Assembly (NCBI GenBank): GCA_948567375.1
Contig: OX419755.1
Location: 10,111,001 to 10,175,000 of the forward strand
DNA from: Lunularia cruciata
Lineage: Eukaryota; Streptophyta; Marchantiopsida; Lunulariales; Lunulariaceae
Direction of reading: 5' to 3'
Length of the DNA: 64,000 nt
Below, piece after piece: positions 1-11,302 of the stretch (position 1 is the first letter of the stretch; every line of letters starts with the position of its first letter). A model generated the notes under the pieces. It was not told the origin of the DNA. It did not search any database and saw nothing but the letters and a program-made list of their open reading frames with translations. The translations under genes and the position numbers were made by a program.

Positions 1-1780
1 TGGGAAGGAGTTGCTCCATTAATTCCAGTGTTGGGCCAACCTGGTACACCACTAGCTGAGGAATTGGCACTTCACAACAGGATTTGTTTCCTTCTTGCTT
101 AAACTCTCCCTGCTTACCATTTTAAACAAAGCCAAGGGTTCACTCTGGTTCCTCTCTAATTTGACAGGGTGGAATGTATACCCTGTCAAATAGTTCTTCT
201 TGGTAACTGAAGATACATCAATCCGGTCACAATCCGGTCCTAACTGGGTCCTGCATGGGTTGGCTAAATATTCCAAAGTTTTTTTCATCATAATGCCATC
301 CTTGGGTTTAGTTTTTTGTCCCAACACTTACCTCCAGTGGATCTTTGTCTATCACCACGGATTAGCTCATAGGGTGGCCTGGTGTTAGGCAATTCATCCC
401 CTTGATCTCAATCCCCATGGATCGCAAAATGTATTCCCAATTCCAGAGGAGGTAGGTCAGATTGGACTTTTCTATCCATGCTCTTTGTGCTTCTATCTCC
501 CAAAGATTGATGGAGGGCTTCCTTAGGTTGAGTGAACTCTTCTTTGAGTATTTCTCACACCATCTTTGCAAAAGCTCTTGTTCACACTCACTCATTACAC
601 TTTATTCCCAAAGTAGTCCACTCTTTCTTCTCAAAATTGCACTCTCCTTCCTTGAACTCCAAAACTCTTCAACTACTGAAGATGGAAGTTTTCTGATTGA
701 AATGCCTTCAACCCATAGCCTTCACATTGCATGGTTCAATAGAGCACTTAAGATGTTCTTAGAATTTGTACATATGGTTTCTCTACCCATAGCCATTCTT
801 GATTTGTAGCCAAACACCATGTCACACACTTTGAACGCCCATCACAATCTCACTTGAGATTCCCATGGGTGTCATTTCTTGGCAATGGTACTTGCTTCCA
901 TCAAGGAAGCACATTTGGATGTTTGGTCAAAGATCAAAATCTCATAAACTTAGAAGAGCTTTGGATCCAATCATTCCTCACTCCAAATGTGCATCATTGT
1001 AATACTGCTCCCTCCAAGCGAACGAGGTCTTCATCAAAGTGACACCTCTCACTATAAGTGAACCATACCTCACTCCCTCCCTGTGTGGCCTCTATAATTC
1101 ATTTGGAGAAAGGGTTGCATCCATCACTTGGAGTGAATTTCGACTTATTTTGGGAGAGGATTTCCTTGATTCTTTAGAGTGAATCAAATTACTCTTGTTA
1201 TAGGGAGATGTTTCCCCGAATAACCTCAATTGCCTCTATTTACAATGGTTCCTTGCCTTTCTATCTACAAAGTAAACAGAGACAAACCAAAAGTGTGTGT
1301 ATCATAATTATCCTTGGATACCTTTGTCCTTCACAACATTCAATTTTTGGACACCTACATGACCACATGATGGTTTCCTTAGGTAGGGAGCACAAGGTTC
1401 CTTGCAGAGGATTAGGGTTTAGACACCGGTTTAGACACTGGTTTAGACACTGGTTGTCTCTGTAGACATGTTCACATCCTACTATAGGCAGTGCATATCA
1501 CAACATGTTCAGGCTTTGGGTCTTCACCAACAAGCAGCAGCATTAGGAGCACCTTGTACGGCTAGTGTCCTCCCGCTCCACTTACCACTTGCCAGATATA
1601 CTTTTGGAAGATGTCTACTACACGGTCATAGAGTAAACTACTATCTTTTTAGCTCTTCGGGAATTGTTTTTAGTGCACTTTCTCTCTTAGTGGGCCTTCA
1701 AGCCTCTTCCTATTTTCCTTTCTTGGCTGCTTGGGACTGTTGAGCCTCTTGCTCTTTTTCTCCTTTCACACTTATTTATA
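1..1780. other. Low-CpG decayed region, no clear gene
   Basis: CpG dinucleotides are scarce here compared with 2.7-5.2 kb and the duplicated units. Short open stretches occur on the minus strand (about 52-595), read as soluble protein-like sequence broken by stops; I recognise no family. The base composition resembles the retrotransposon block at 37-57 kb, so this may be old transposon or pseudogene sequence. That is inference. Confidence 0.35.
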
Positions 1781-1783
1781 CCT

Positions 1784-1957
1784 TGTACTCCTTTCCCTTC
1801 AGGGTACTCTCTATATATAAATTTAATTTAATTTTCTTTATAAGTCAAGTCCGGCACACTTCAATTCCCATGTACTCCTTTCCCTTCAGGGTACTCTCTC
1901 TATATATAAATTTTTTCTTTATGAGTCAAGTTCGGCAAACTTCAATTCCCATGTGGT
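1784..1957. repeat. 87-bp tandem duplication with TATA-like core
   Basis: Two adjacent copies begin at 1784 and 1871, each starting TGTACTCCTTTCCCTTCAGG. Each holds a CTCTATATATAAAT stretch and ends with ACTTCAATTCCCATG. The second copy is slightly shorter in its A/T run. A TATA-like core followed by a purine tract could be LTR-derived, but no LTR ends were identified. Confidence 0.8.
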
Positions 1958-1965
1958 GATATTGT

Positions 1966-1985
1966 GGGGAGAGGGGGGGGGGGGG
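1966..1985 (+). other. Purine tract with G13 homopolymer
   Basis: A 20-base all-purine run, GGGGAG then A then thirteen G, follows directly after the 87-bp tandem duplication. It resembles a retroelement polypurine tract, but could also be a simple G run. Its length is prone to assembly error. Confidence 0.6.
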
Positions 1986-2010
1986 CATCCCATGTGACTA
2001 TGATATTAGG

Positions 2011-2286
2011 ATGCACCTTGCATGAAGGCAAACAACCTACATAAATGGGGACAAGGAACTAAATGACATCTCGTGGCCACACTGCCTTAGGTGATACAGG
2101 TGAGAACCCGGCGTGTCACATGTTCTAGGAAGTCAGACAGATTCTTGGATGCACCTTGCATGAAAGCACACTGCCTACATAACTGGAGACAATGAACTAA
2201 ATGACATCTCGTGGCCACACTGCCTATAGGTGATCCAGGTGAGATCCCGGCATGGTTACATGTTCTAAGAAGTTAGACAATTTCTT
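2011..2286. repeat. 138-bp tandem duplication
   Basis: Two copies start at 2011 and 2149 with ATGCACCTTGCATGAA. Both contain the shared block TGACATCTCGTGGCCACACT and end in a TCTA(G/A)GAAGT(C/T)AGACA segment. They differ by scattered substitutions and one or two indels. No coding function is visible. Confidence 0.85.
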
Positions 2287-2782
2287 GGTGTTGGCTTGGA
2301 GTCAAAGAGCCATATCCCATATAATTTAGGTAGGGAATTGATATTTCCACACCCCTTTCTGATATTCCACACCTTAGCCCGGTTGTAATCATGACTGAGG
2401 GTGTAATGGGCTGCTAGACATTCTTCACCAATGTTTTTACGCCATACGTCAAGGTTTAAGTAGCACCATTGTGTCCAATCCATCATTTGAACTTGCTACA
2501 TTTAGCAATAAGGAGAGTTGACTGGTCATGCTCTCCAGTAGAGCCAACATTCACTCATGACTACTACTACCCAGAATGTGGAAATATTAAAGAAATTGAT
2601 ATTTCAAAAAGGGGTGATTAAATATCAATATCCATTGAGTTAATGGTAAACAATATGTATGTGGTGGTTATAAGTAAAGCGATAGACTTGGCCTCCTATG
2701 TGGGTGGAAGCCTTCGGCTCCCAGGGCATCGGTCCATGAATTCGAACCTTGTGCCGGTCCGTCCCGGGGCCTCGCCGAAGCT

Positions 2783-2911
2783 GCAATGTGCCTAACCCCA
2801 AATATATGACCTCTGGCATATCATGACGACAATAAGCCTTATTAGGAGCCAAATAAGGCTTATTACCGTCACGATATGCCAGAGGTCATATATTCAGGTT
2901 AGGCACATGGC
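2783..2911. repeat. Near-perfect inverted repeat (long hairpin)
   Basis: The arms at about 2783-2843 and 2851-2911 are reverse complements with only a few mismatches and one bulge. The shared core reads TATGACCTCTGGCATATC on one arm and GATATGCCAGAGGTCATA on the other. The loop is 7-8 bases. An RNA from either strand would form a stem of about 60 bp, as in a small-RNA precursor or a miniature fold-back element. No target-site duplication was identified. Confidence 0.85.
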
Positions 2912-3454
2912 TTTTAACATCCCCAATCGCCAAAATGGCTTGGCCTTAGGTTACTTGCCAAACGGCACTCCGTGCTCTGTTCATGTCAAGTATATTACCC
3001 TTAAAATTTCCAGAGCCTCTCTAATCCTTCCCTTTTCTCTTGGTCGGCACTCCTCTTTCGCGTCCTCGCGTCGATATGAGTCTCGAGTCCAATTCCGCGG
3101 ATATCAACCAGATAAACTTACTACAGGAGAATACGGAATTGAAGCCTGGAGACATGAGCCAAGTCGGGCGTTTGTTTGGTATTGTAGGGTATGCGTTTCA
3201 TATATACCCGGGAAACCAGTAGGGTACATCCACCTGCGAACTCACTTTTCAGATTAGACTTGTCTCACCATTGGGCAATAAGCACTTCGGAGTGACTGCA
3301 AAGGTGCATATTTGTACGTTTGGAAAGTTTGGGTCGTTCAAAAGTCCAGAAGTTCGCTCAGCTCATTTATTGCAAACTCCGCAAAGCAATCAGGTTCGAG
3401 GAATTCTGCCAATAGCTGTATTTCTGCAAACTAGGCCGGGGAGGTGTACTTCTC

Positions 3455-3461
3455 TATAAAT
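3455..3461 (+). promoter_or_regulatory. Candidate TATA box, upstream copy
   Basis: TATAAAT lies in CTCTATAAATCCAG within the first copy of the tandem repeat. The same context (CTCTATAAATGCAG) is kept in the second copy. The transcription start is not determined. Confidence 0.45.
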
Positions 3462-3713
3462 CCAGTTATTCAATGACGGTATTACACAGTTAAAAGCAAG
3501 TTCTCGGAAGAGTTCCTGTGGAGACGTGCTCGCAGGAAAATGCTCGGACTGCAAAGTGCACATTCGTACACTTTGGACGCTTTCGAAAGGTTGGGTCGTT
3601 CAGAAGTTCGTTTCAGGTCATTTTCGCCAATTCCTCAAAGCTCTGGTTTGAGGAATTCTGTCAATCAATACATTGCTGCGAAAATCGGCCGGGAGGTCTA
3701 CTTCTCGATGCTC

Positions 3714-3720
3714 TATAAAT
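3714..3720 (+). promoter_or_regulatory. Candidate TATA box, downstream copy
   Basis: TATAAAT in CTCTATAAATGCAG is the copy nearest the downstream open frames. If used, transcription would start near 3745, giving a long leader before the first sizeable ATG frame at 4232. Confidence 0.45.
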
Positions 3721-4231
3721 GCAGTTATTAAACGAGGGTTATTAGCCAGTTAAGAGCAAGTACACGGAAGAGTTCCTGGGGAGAAGTGTTCGGAAGAAAC
3801 GCTCGGAAGAGTTGCTCCCTGAAGCTGAGGTCTATTGTCGGAGCATCCTCGGTATACATACTTCCGCTTGTCGGAGCTTATTTGAATGGTTTTGTGCGGC
3901 ACCATACACATATCATCGTTAGGATTCGAGGTCGGAGGCTCAGAAGTCTTCCCCTTCGACGGTGGTGGTAGTAGCAGTGGAGATTCTTAGTGGGGGAGGC
4001 AACATCGAGAAGCGTCCCTTTAATTGGCTATAAGTGATAATCATTGAGTTGGTTTGTTCTTCTATCGCAACTATACCAGGTAACGTAAGGGACCCCTCCT
4101 CACCGTCAATGCAGGTAGAACGATCGTGTACCCATCGTTCTACCTCTGAATGAAAAAGAAGAATTGTGTGCCTGCTGACCCGAAGTCACGCATAAGCCAA
4201 TTGCGCTGCAACTTGGCACTTCTCCTTCAGC

Positions 4232-4417
4232 ATGATGGATTGTCCTCCAAGGAACCAGCGTAAGACTGACAGATTCTTGCTGAAGCCGAAACGGTCGCAA
4301 GAACGAGTTTTGACTTCCAATGAGGAATCTACACGGTATAAGAATGTATACAACCTTTTCTTCAGGTACTCAGATCAACTAGTACTTCCAAACAAATCCC
4401 TGGCTCCAATTTCCTGA
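4232..4417 (+). CDS. Possible first coding exon, unrecognised
   Basis: An ATG frame of 61 codons lies about 500 bp downstream of the duplicated TATA boxes. It begins with a Met-Met-Asp-Cys-Pro-Pro start and is rich in Lys/Arg and Ser. A possible donor (TTCTTCAG/GTACTC) inside it could join it to exons further on. No family is recognised. It may be a chance open frame; support is only its position after the promoter-like repeat. Confidence 0.2.
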   Translation: MMDCPPRNQRKTDRFLLKPKRSQERVLTSNEESTRYKNVYNLFFRYSDQLVLPNKSLAPIS

Positions 4418-4569
4418 AAAGATTTCGCGACATTGAATACATACATATGTGAGCTGGTGGCAATCCAGCCCTTTAACCTTCCAAGCGCAGGTTGGAAGTG
4501 TAGATCAAACCCAAGCTTTGCTGCCGGTGGTCGCTCCGTCTGTTTTGCCGTGGTACAATTATCTACCAG

Positions 4570-4838
4570 TTGGACCTAAACCCAGTTCTAACTGTAGGAA
4601 CTCTTTACATCTGCACATTCCTAGCCGTTATTATTGCTGCCAACCTCATCCTGAAACGGACCGGTGATATCGATGATGACCCTCAACAAGTGGTGACATC
4701 TGAAGAAGATCAAAACTTAAAGAATACTGAACCATTGTGCTTCTCACCCGGAAGGTATATCATAATAGTGACCTTAATATCCTTCTCTTTGATATGCGTC
4801 GCCACTGCATATGTGCGCTCCGTTTTTAGACTCACATG
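4570..4838 (+). CDS. Possible exon of a small membrane protein
   Basis: This open frame encodes two hydrophobic segments, around LYICTFLAVIIAANLIL (near 4600-4650) and YIIIVTLISFSLICVATAY (near 4755-4815), separated by an acidic loop with several Asp/Glu. That is the pattern of a two-helix membrane protein. There is no ATG at its start, which begins at a TTG just after CTACCAG, a plausible acceptor, so it would be an internal exon. A further hydrophobic stretch lies in another frame at 4880-4930. The family is not recognised and the exon structure is unproven. Confidence 0.3.
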
Positions 4839-5239
4839 AAATCCCATCAAAGAACATCCTCTGGGAGCATGGAATCCTTAGTTTGGGACTTCGGGCATTC
4901 TATATTTTGGTTCTCGTTAAGAGAAATTGATGCCTTCTGTAGCGTGCAGTATACACTCGTTAGCATTCGTGCAAATATCGTAGTTAAGGAACCCCAGAAC
5001 TCTTCAACTTCCACGTCGGACTCGAGTCAGGAACCGATTAAAAGTGAAGCGGTCTAAACTGGAAGAATGCCATCTTTCCTTCATCTCCAAGGCCACTATT
5101 AATTTGAAAGAACCTGAGGGATGCTGTCGTCCTCGTAGACCGGTTGTGCTTCTTTCTTATTTCTCCAGATTCGCCAGTAATGAACGACTGCAGGGTGGCG
5201 ATAAAGCTCTTTCAGGCGATAGATATGTAGACTAGCGTA

Positions 5240-7468
5240 AATAGTGTAACATCAGCCATATGCAAAACCTATTAAATTCTTTCAGTTTGTCCCCTTTTTC
5301 CTGTAGTCATATGATGTTAGATGACCTGCTTGTATATCCAGTGCGATTTATTTGAAATTTAACACATGGCTGGCATTAGCTTTACGGATTCCTGGGCGGT
5401 CCCTCTTGTCTTTATGGAGTATGCGCGATGGCTTGAGTAAGATTTCTCGTTGAATTGTTATCAACTCTGAAAACATATGTTGTTCGTAAGTAACATGAAC
5501 AGATAGTTCGTCATTACTTCAAACTACAACACCCCATTTCAGTCGTAGCATTGCTAGGTGTCGTAACGAGGCCAGAACTTAAGCGTCATGCCTGCTCTTT
5601 AGATGCTGTTTTGTCGAGCCGGTGGGATGCATCAACACAGATGACCAGTTTGTATCCTAGAATAGCTTTGGCATATAAAAGTGGATGGGTAATTTGCAAG
5701 TGATAGAGAATACGAGAGAGGAATGTGAAATTTCCTTCTAAGTTGTTACTCTTCAGGGGTTTGATATAAACGTTTTCTTTCCTTCTAGCACATTGCATAC
5801 ATACAAACTTTTAATAGAGGTATCCCTCGGGGTGAGGAAACAAGCCTAAAACTACTTTTTTCTGTAGGGCATTTGCTAAAATTTACCATGAGTTCCTTCC
5901 ATTGATCTTGACTTACGATAAAGTGATTGCAATGACTAAAATAAATATTCTCACCAAATTTAAGAAAAACTATCCCATGATTATAACTCCATTCTTCTTT
6001 GGTTTACATAGGTTCAGCAGTACTTGTAAACATAGAACAAATATCTAAATATTCCACAATCACTTATACTCCACATATAAAAAATAGAGTCATACTTAAG
6101 TCTAAGTTTATTTCTTTATAACAGTAGCTCTCCGTTTTCTAGAAGTTTGTATATCAATAATAGTTATTTCTTTGGTAAAAATTATTATTAAATTGTCAAA
6201 ATTTCAATGAATCTTTGGTTATTTTGAAACAATAATTTTACTTGAGGTATGAGAAAATTATGAGCGTGGATGAGCACCAACATGCGAGAAGATGAAAAAT
6301 AAATAAATTCAATATCTATTCAAGAGCTTCTAAATTGATAGACTTGTAGAGTGTAGGTTAGTTGTTTGTATGCTAGTTAGCTAAACCCAACCCTAAATGT
6401 AGCTTGTACACTTTAATGGACTAGGGCCAATTGTATGCCACGTAGTGTGATGAATTGGACTTGGCTTGCCTCCTATAAGTCAATCAAGGTGCAATAGAAT
6501 TGGGGTTCGTCTCTCTATCTCCTCCTCCTTGAATTACTTCTCGGATTACTTCTTGTCTAGCACATTTGGCTGCTCTTTTTGAGAATGTGACTGTAGGAAG
6601 AATGTCATGTTTAATTTTTTTATAGATAGCTTTGCGCCCGTCAGGTTGGAGAGACCAATCGAATAATGAGATTTGTAACCACACCCATTCTTGTTTGTGC
6701 ATTTGAAGGGATGTTGAAAAAACCAATGTTTTTTGTTCAGTCTTCTTAGTTCAGTCAATAAAAAAAGAACATATAGATTACTTGGGGAGTATAAGGACCT
6801 CAATTTCCTAATTTAAACTTTAAATTTTGAGCGACCAAATATACATAATATTGAAAGTGCATAAAGAGCGCTATTGCCAAGTCAAGAATAGTACAAAATT
6901 CACAAGGTCTTCTTACTTTGAAATATTGACTTGGGTTGGAAGTTTTTCATACTCGAAAAGAATATTGGACAAGTTATAACATAGTAGTTTGTGTTGAACA
7001 AATGGTTGAAATTCCTTTTATTTTTATTGATGATAGATGGGACATGAGTAGTTGAGAAGTAGTAAACTTATAATATTTTACTGACAATGATAAGCCAACT
7101 TCCATTTTCATCAAAATATTACGTTTTTATTCATGTTATTCCTAACATGTGCAACCTCTCTAATTTGAACAAACTATCGTCTTTGTGTGGATATTTCATC
7201 TTGCAGCTTTGAGCCTCATGACAGTAGCCAAGAATATATGCGATTTCGAGGGTAAAAAGGGAAAAAAATTTGTATTCACCACATGCTAGGTTAACATGTG
7301 CACAATAATCAGATGTGCTTGGTTACAAAGTGAACTTTGATTGCGAACGTAAATGTTCCGAAATCAATCAAGCTAATATGTATACTTGGAGAGTTTACAT
7401 GGAGTATACAAGTTCCGAAATCAATCCAGCTAACCGGGATTTGGACTAGTAATCCAACCCAGACCGGT
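5240..7468. other. Intergenic, no supported gene
   Basis: Moderately AT-rich sequence. Short open frames around 5586-5798 and 6484-6803 on the minus strand show no recognisable motif. The end of this block abuts the start of duplicated unit A, where homology to units B and C begins at GTTCATCGGAAGAAG. Confidence 0.4.
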
Positions 7469-7958
7469 GTTCATCGGAAGAAGCAAGAGCTTTGATTTCG
7501 GAAAGCATGATAAAACTGCGACATGTTCGATGAGATGCAGTTCTGCTTCCGCTGGTACTGATAACGAATTGGAAATAGCTGTACGAGCCGATTTTCACTT
7601 GGTCCATGTACATTTAAAAGGATTTGGTTTTATTACGGTAGTGCCGAGCACCAACTTCCTTTGCCGCGACATGCACAGGGAAAGTTCTGCTTTCGGCTTG
7701 CATCCGAATTGTGAAAGTTCTTCCTGCCGATATCTCGAAGCTGTCTGTGAATTCGAGATGTACCCGCTTTTTTCATTGACAAACAGTTATCCATCCTTTC
7801 ACATCCAACTGACTTCTACAGTAAGTCTTCTTTGTGTATTGAAAGAAAGTAGGTGCAATGGAATACGCAAGTGATTCTTTGCTTTTGATACCAGCTTAAT
7901 CTCCTCGCAAAATGCGGTGGGGCTTTTAGCTTCAGGTCTTCTGAATCAGAGAAACTTT

Positions 7959-8962
7959 TCACAGGAGACCACAGAAGTCACCAATTCTGCATGAAAGTCC
8001 ATCATTCTCCTCTTTCAGATTAGACTGAATCTGTTCAATATCTCCAAAGCCGGATGTTTTTATGGAGAATTCACTCGAATCTGTCTCCAGGACGGCGAAC
8101 ATGTGTATATTATTCCAGATATTTTCAAGCCAATCTAGAACTTCCATCCTAGCAGAGGCTTGTTTAGCTCTCCGAACGTTAAGATCTTTTGATGCTATAC
8201 TGCAACCAACCGTTTCCTTAGACGGGTTTGAACATCGTTCCTTGGATTTCTCAGTATTCTTCAACCTGGATGCTCCCAGAACTGCCGTCACTGTAAAATA
8301 TAAAGGAACAGAATCGAGCTGTACCTGAGACATATTGCCTTCTTTACGCTGTGGACTTGTCTTTGATCTTGCATCAAATAGGTGATCAGGAACAGGTTCA
8401 GCATATCCGGTTGAGTCGGGGAATTCAAACTTCTTACTCGTTATTTCGATGTTATTCGTAGGGCTCATAATATCTGGCCATGATGCTTCAATATGTTCTC
8501 TCCAAGAACCTTCCTTTTGTCGTCCGTCGAAATGACGGAATATCGGGGTCGGATAGATATCGTCTCTGCATTTTCTGAGTGTTCTTGAGTCTATATAGAG
8601 CCGAGCTGCAAGTAGCTGCATCTTTCTTAAGTGGAACCTGGATAGCTCCAGGGAGATAACTGGAGACATGATGATCCGATCTAGTTTGAGATGTTAAGGA
8701 TGACTTGATGGAACTCATAACGAGTACTTGTTTAGATTATATCTGAATCCCTGGTGCTGCCTTCGACGTGGATTCCTTTGGTACTCCTGCGTAGATTATT
8801 CCTGACATTCAACTGTGTGATTGAGGAACTTCTTGCTGTAAACTGATTTGAGTCCGAAATACTTTTAGGCACACCCTCACCAAGAACAGAGTGTCTGCAT
8901 TTCAAGTATCGAACTACAACAGCCAATAAGAAAATGGCCATAGAATATTCAACCAACATCAT
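7959..8962 (-). CDS. Candidate gene with N-terminal membrane segment
   Basis: On the minus strand an ATG near 8960 opens a frame with a hydrophobic stretch (YSMAIFLLAVVVRYLKCR) typical of a signal anchor, then a polar region. It stops near 8735. A further open frame of 236 codons runs from 8669 to 7959. The counterparts are 62322-61637 in unit C and about 26620-25950 in unit B. In C the membrane part and the following region share one frame of 148 codons. The copies differ by frame-changing indels near 8525 and by a 354-bp block present only in A. Either exons are spliced in ways I cannot resolve, or the gene is decaying. Family not recognised. Confidence 0.25.
8067..8420. other. 354-bp block present only in unit A, bounded by GAATTC
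   Basis: Unit A has GAATTC at 8067 and 8421, with 354 bp (118 codons) between the two starts. Units B and C have a single GAATTC followed directly by AAACTTCTTAC. The block stays open in the minus-strand frame and its length is a multiple of three. Either B and C lost it through 6-bp microhomology, or A gained it. Confidence 0.8.
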
Positions 8963-9926
8963 AATGACGATAAATTACAAGATGTTTGAAATCTGTCAGA
9001 AGTACATGATGTAACTCAATGCTAGGGCAGTGCCACTTAGACAGTCAATTTTGGAGTTTAGAATGGTGTAACTATCAAGTTGATGTGATTGGATCAAGAA
9101 CTGCAATCTACATATGCTAAACTGATCAAGAGATATACTTTACTTAATAGGATGACTGGAATATAATGACTGGAATATAACGGTACTTCTAAATCGGTCC
9201 CAATTTGACATCACGCCATTTGAATTTTACACCTTCAGGAAATGTACCGCCGGCATGGGCTACTAGCTGTTTATTTGGCTTGGTCTGATTGCCTGCACAG
9301 ATCCAAGTACTACGATTTATAGCTATTGTAAGGTTTTCATTTTCAGTCACTCCAAGTAATTGTTTCTGTAATCTATTCTGTAATCTCCCAGCGCTCTTCC
9401 TGTCAAGGGGGCCACGGAGTGCTGGGAGATTCTTCACCAAGTTCATCAATACGCAGATTCAGAAACATCTCAATTATTTGTAAAATGGGGGGAGAAATTA
9501 TTTCCATGCTTCGATCAGTCCAGCCAGGGAAACATTCTGTGTCAAATGACCATGATGTTCATTGCAATCTGAAATACAACTAAGAGAAATTCATCTGTTG
9601 AATTCATCTACAAGCAATGCATTGAATTCATCTTACAGATTTCCAAGGACAGCCGAACCATCGTGCAAGATATCTCTAGAATCCGGTATGTCCTCCGATT
9701 CCAGTCATCCTATTAAGTAAAGTATATCTCTTGATCAGTTTAGCATATGTAGATTGCAGTTCTTGATCCAGTCACATCATGATGGGAGTTACACCATTCT
9801 AAACTCCAAAATTGACTGTCTAAGTGGCACTGCCCTAGCATGGAGTCACATCATGTACTTCTGACAGATTTCAAACATCTTGTTTTCTATCGTCATTATG
9901 ATGTTGGTTGAATATTCTATGGCCAT
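8934..9926. repeat. Fold-back rearrangement: two 227-bp inverted arms
   Basis: The arms at 8934-9160 and 9700-9926 are reverse complements with a few differences. The 539 bp between them is inverted relative to units B and C, where the same sequence follows the single arm in the opposite orientation. At the left inner junction the motif ATGACTGGAATATA occurs twice in tandem (about 9152-9179). About 500 bp found in B between roughly 27320 and 27827 is missing from A. This is the signature of a template-switch inversion or inverted duplication. Confidence 0.85.
9189..9446 (-). CDS. Small open frame, inverted copy
   Basis: This is the unit A copy of the frame at 62752-62997 in unit C, on the opposite strand because of the local inversion. 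It starts MNLVKNLPAL and ends WRDVKLGPI, is 85 codons long and has no internal stop. Compared with C it has a four-residue insertion (NRLQ). Inversion has probably cut it off from its neighbouring exons and promoter. Unrecognised family. Confidence 0.3.
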   Translation of the reverse strand: MNLVKNLPALRGPLDRKSAGRLQNRLQKQLLGVTENENLTIAINRSTWICAGNQTKPNKQLVAHAGGTFPEGVKFKWRDVKLGPI

Positions 9927-10703
9927 ATTCAGATCTGAGGCTTCAGTTGTCTGCTTATCAAATCGGTGCGATACTTAAAGACACTTGGGTGCGATAGCCT
10001 TTGCAGTCTTATGATTGTCATATAGACGCAACAATCTTGAGCGACGAGGAATAAATTGCACACCATTTGCGAAACTGACTCTCAACGTGAAGTAGAAGGT
10101 ATCATGCACCCCTCCCAAGCACTGATCCGGGAGTGATGACGAAAGATGAGAGAAGCGAAATCAGTCCTATAGCCTCACATAACCGTAAACTCTATCACCT
10201 AGCAATAGCTGCTTTTGGGACAGGCACATGTGATGCCTATAAGAAAACGTGCACAGATCCCATAATTCATAGAGTAGTAGAAGTTTCAACATGGAAACCG
10301 AATCCATAGCTTCAGTGATAAATGTAAACATTTCTGATTGGTGAATGTAAACATATGTTTGGCCGAATCTTTCTTTCTTTGGCCGGAAGTGGTCGCTTGT
10401 CCGACTTGACTCTGGAGAAAGAGCCCCTGCAACCTAATCCAGGTTAAGTCCTGATCCTTGGGCGAACCCGGTGGAGGGTCCAAGGCGTGTGCCAGCTGCA
10501 TGCCTTTTGCCATGCGACATCAAAAGCTGGCCATAAAGTCTTGTTGCTACAAAGTCGTGAAAACTGTCCAACGGCAATAAGATTCCTCATTTTATGTGAT
10601 TTATTTCGGATCCATCTACAGATATGGAAAACCGGGCCCATGCATGATGTAAAGACACTAGACTTCACTGCAAACATCAGGAAGCTTCCTCCATTCGAAT
10701 CGT

Positions 10704-10710
10704 TATATAA
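10704..10710 (+). promoter_or_regulatory. TATA box of MT1-A
   Basis: TATATAA followed by GGACATCAACCCC lies 116 bp upstream of the MT1-A start codon. The same box and context occur at 28610-28616 ahead of MT1-B. A start site near 10738 is inferred from usual TATA spacing. Confidence 0.65.
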
Positions 10711-10825
10711 GGACATCAACCCCCTCTCCCCTCGATGTGTTCATTTCAAGCGCTATCTACCTTTGCAGTGTAATTTCTTCAGACACTTCTTGCTTAACGT
10801 TCTTCATCTCTATCTACTCGTCAAC

Positions 10826-11302
10826 ATGTCTAGCTGTGATTGCGACAGGAAGAGCAGCAACGGAGGAAACTGCGAGTATATTTACTCTCATTGATTATTT
10901 GAGTTCATGTGATAGATAGTTCATCAAATTCAAATACGTTCCTTGCAAGTTCACCTTCTGTTAGGAAATTGGAGTCATAGTCGAGAACTCACGATTGTTG
11001 GAATTCTCTGTAACAGCTCCAGCTGCAAGGAGTGTGAGCCTACTTCCGCCTTTGAGACTGCTTCTAGGTACGTACATTCTGCTTCGTTCGCACCTAATGC
11101 TCTGGGGAATTGACGGCTATCAAATATTTTTGAGGTGTTTTACGATCTTTTTCTTCGCTATAGATCTTAAAATGCCAAATAATACTTCATAATTCCATTG
11201 TCCTGCTGCAGCCCCAAGATGTTCTACGCCCCGGTAGTTGTGGCCACCAAGTCTGCTGGAGTTAAAATCGTTGAGGCATTCATCAACGACATGGGCCAGT
11301 GA
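10826..11302 (+). CDS. Metallothionein-like small Cys-rich protein, MT1-A
   Basis: Three exons are inferred: 10826-10875, 11017-11067 and 11212-11302, with GT..AG introns of 141 and 144 bp. The product is 63 residues. Its N-terminal half holds all five cysteines, in MSSCDCDRK (Cys-Asp-Cys), a single Cys at residue 16 and SSCKEC (Cys-x2-Cys). The C-terminal half, from SPKMFYAPVV, has no Cys and ends INDMGQ. Clustered Cys-x-Cys and Cys-x2-Cys in a short protein suggest metal binding, as in plant metallothioneins, but it matches no standard type I recall. The ATG was chosen because four paralogs share it and diverge upstream. Exon joins reproduce the same 16/17/30-residue blocks in every paralog, which strongly supports the splice model. 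Confidence 0.8.

Larger units (their letters stand above)
3294..3800 (+). repeat. 253-bp tandem duplication, each copy with a TATA box
   Basis: Copies start at 3294 and 3547 (GACTGCAAAG...). Both carry GGTCGTTC, GAGGAATTCTG, a CTCTATAAAT box and GGAAGAGTTCCTG in the same order, with about 20-25% divergence. This looks like a duplicated core promoter on the plus strand, with possible gene sequence downstream at 4.2-5.2 kb. Confidence 0.75.

Noticed and set aside
2700-2790. A GGTTCGAAT-like B-box (minus strand), suggesting a tRNA or tRNA-derived SINE
   Set aside because: No A-box at proper spacing upstream on that strand and no cloverleaf could be formed.
7467-7874. A 135-codon plus-strand frame at the start of unit A
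   Set aside because: Small indels in B and C change its frame and its end, so the frame itself is not conserved. It may mask a minus-strand exon, which I also could not establish.
10487-10894. A 135-codon open frame that includes MT1-A exon 1
   Set aside because: It spans the TATA box and reads through the donor at 10876. The four paralogs share only the part from the 10826 ATG, so the upstream portion is not coding.
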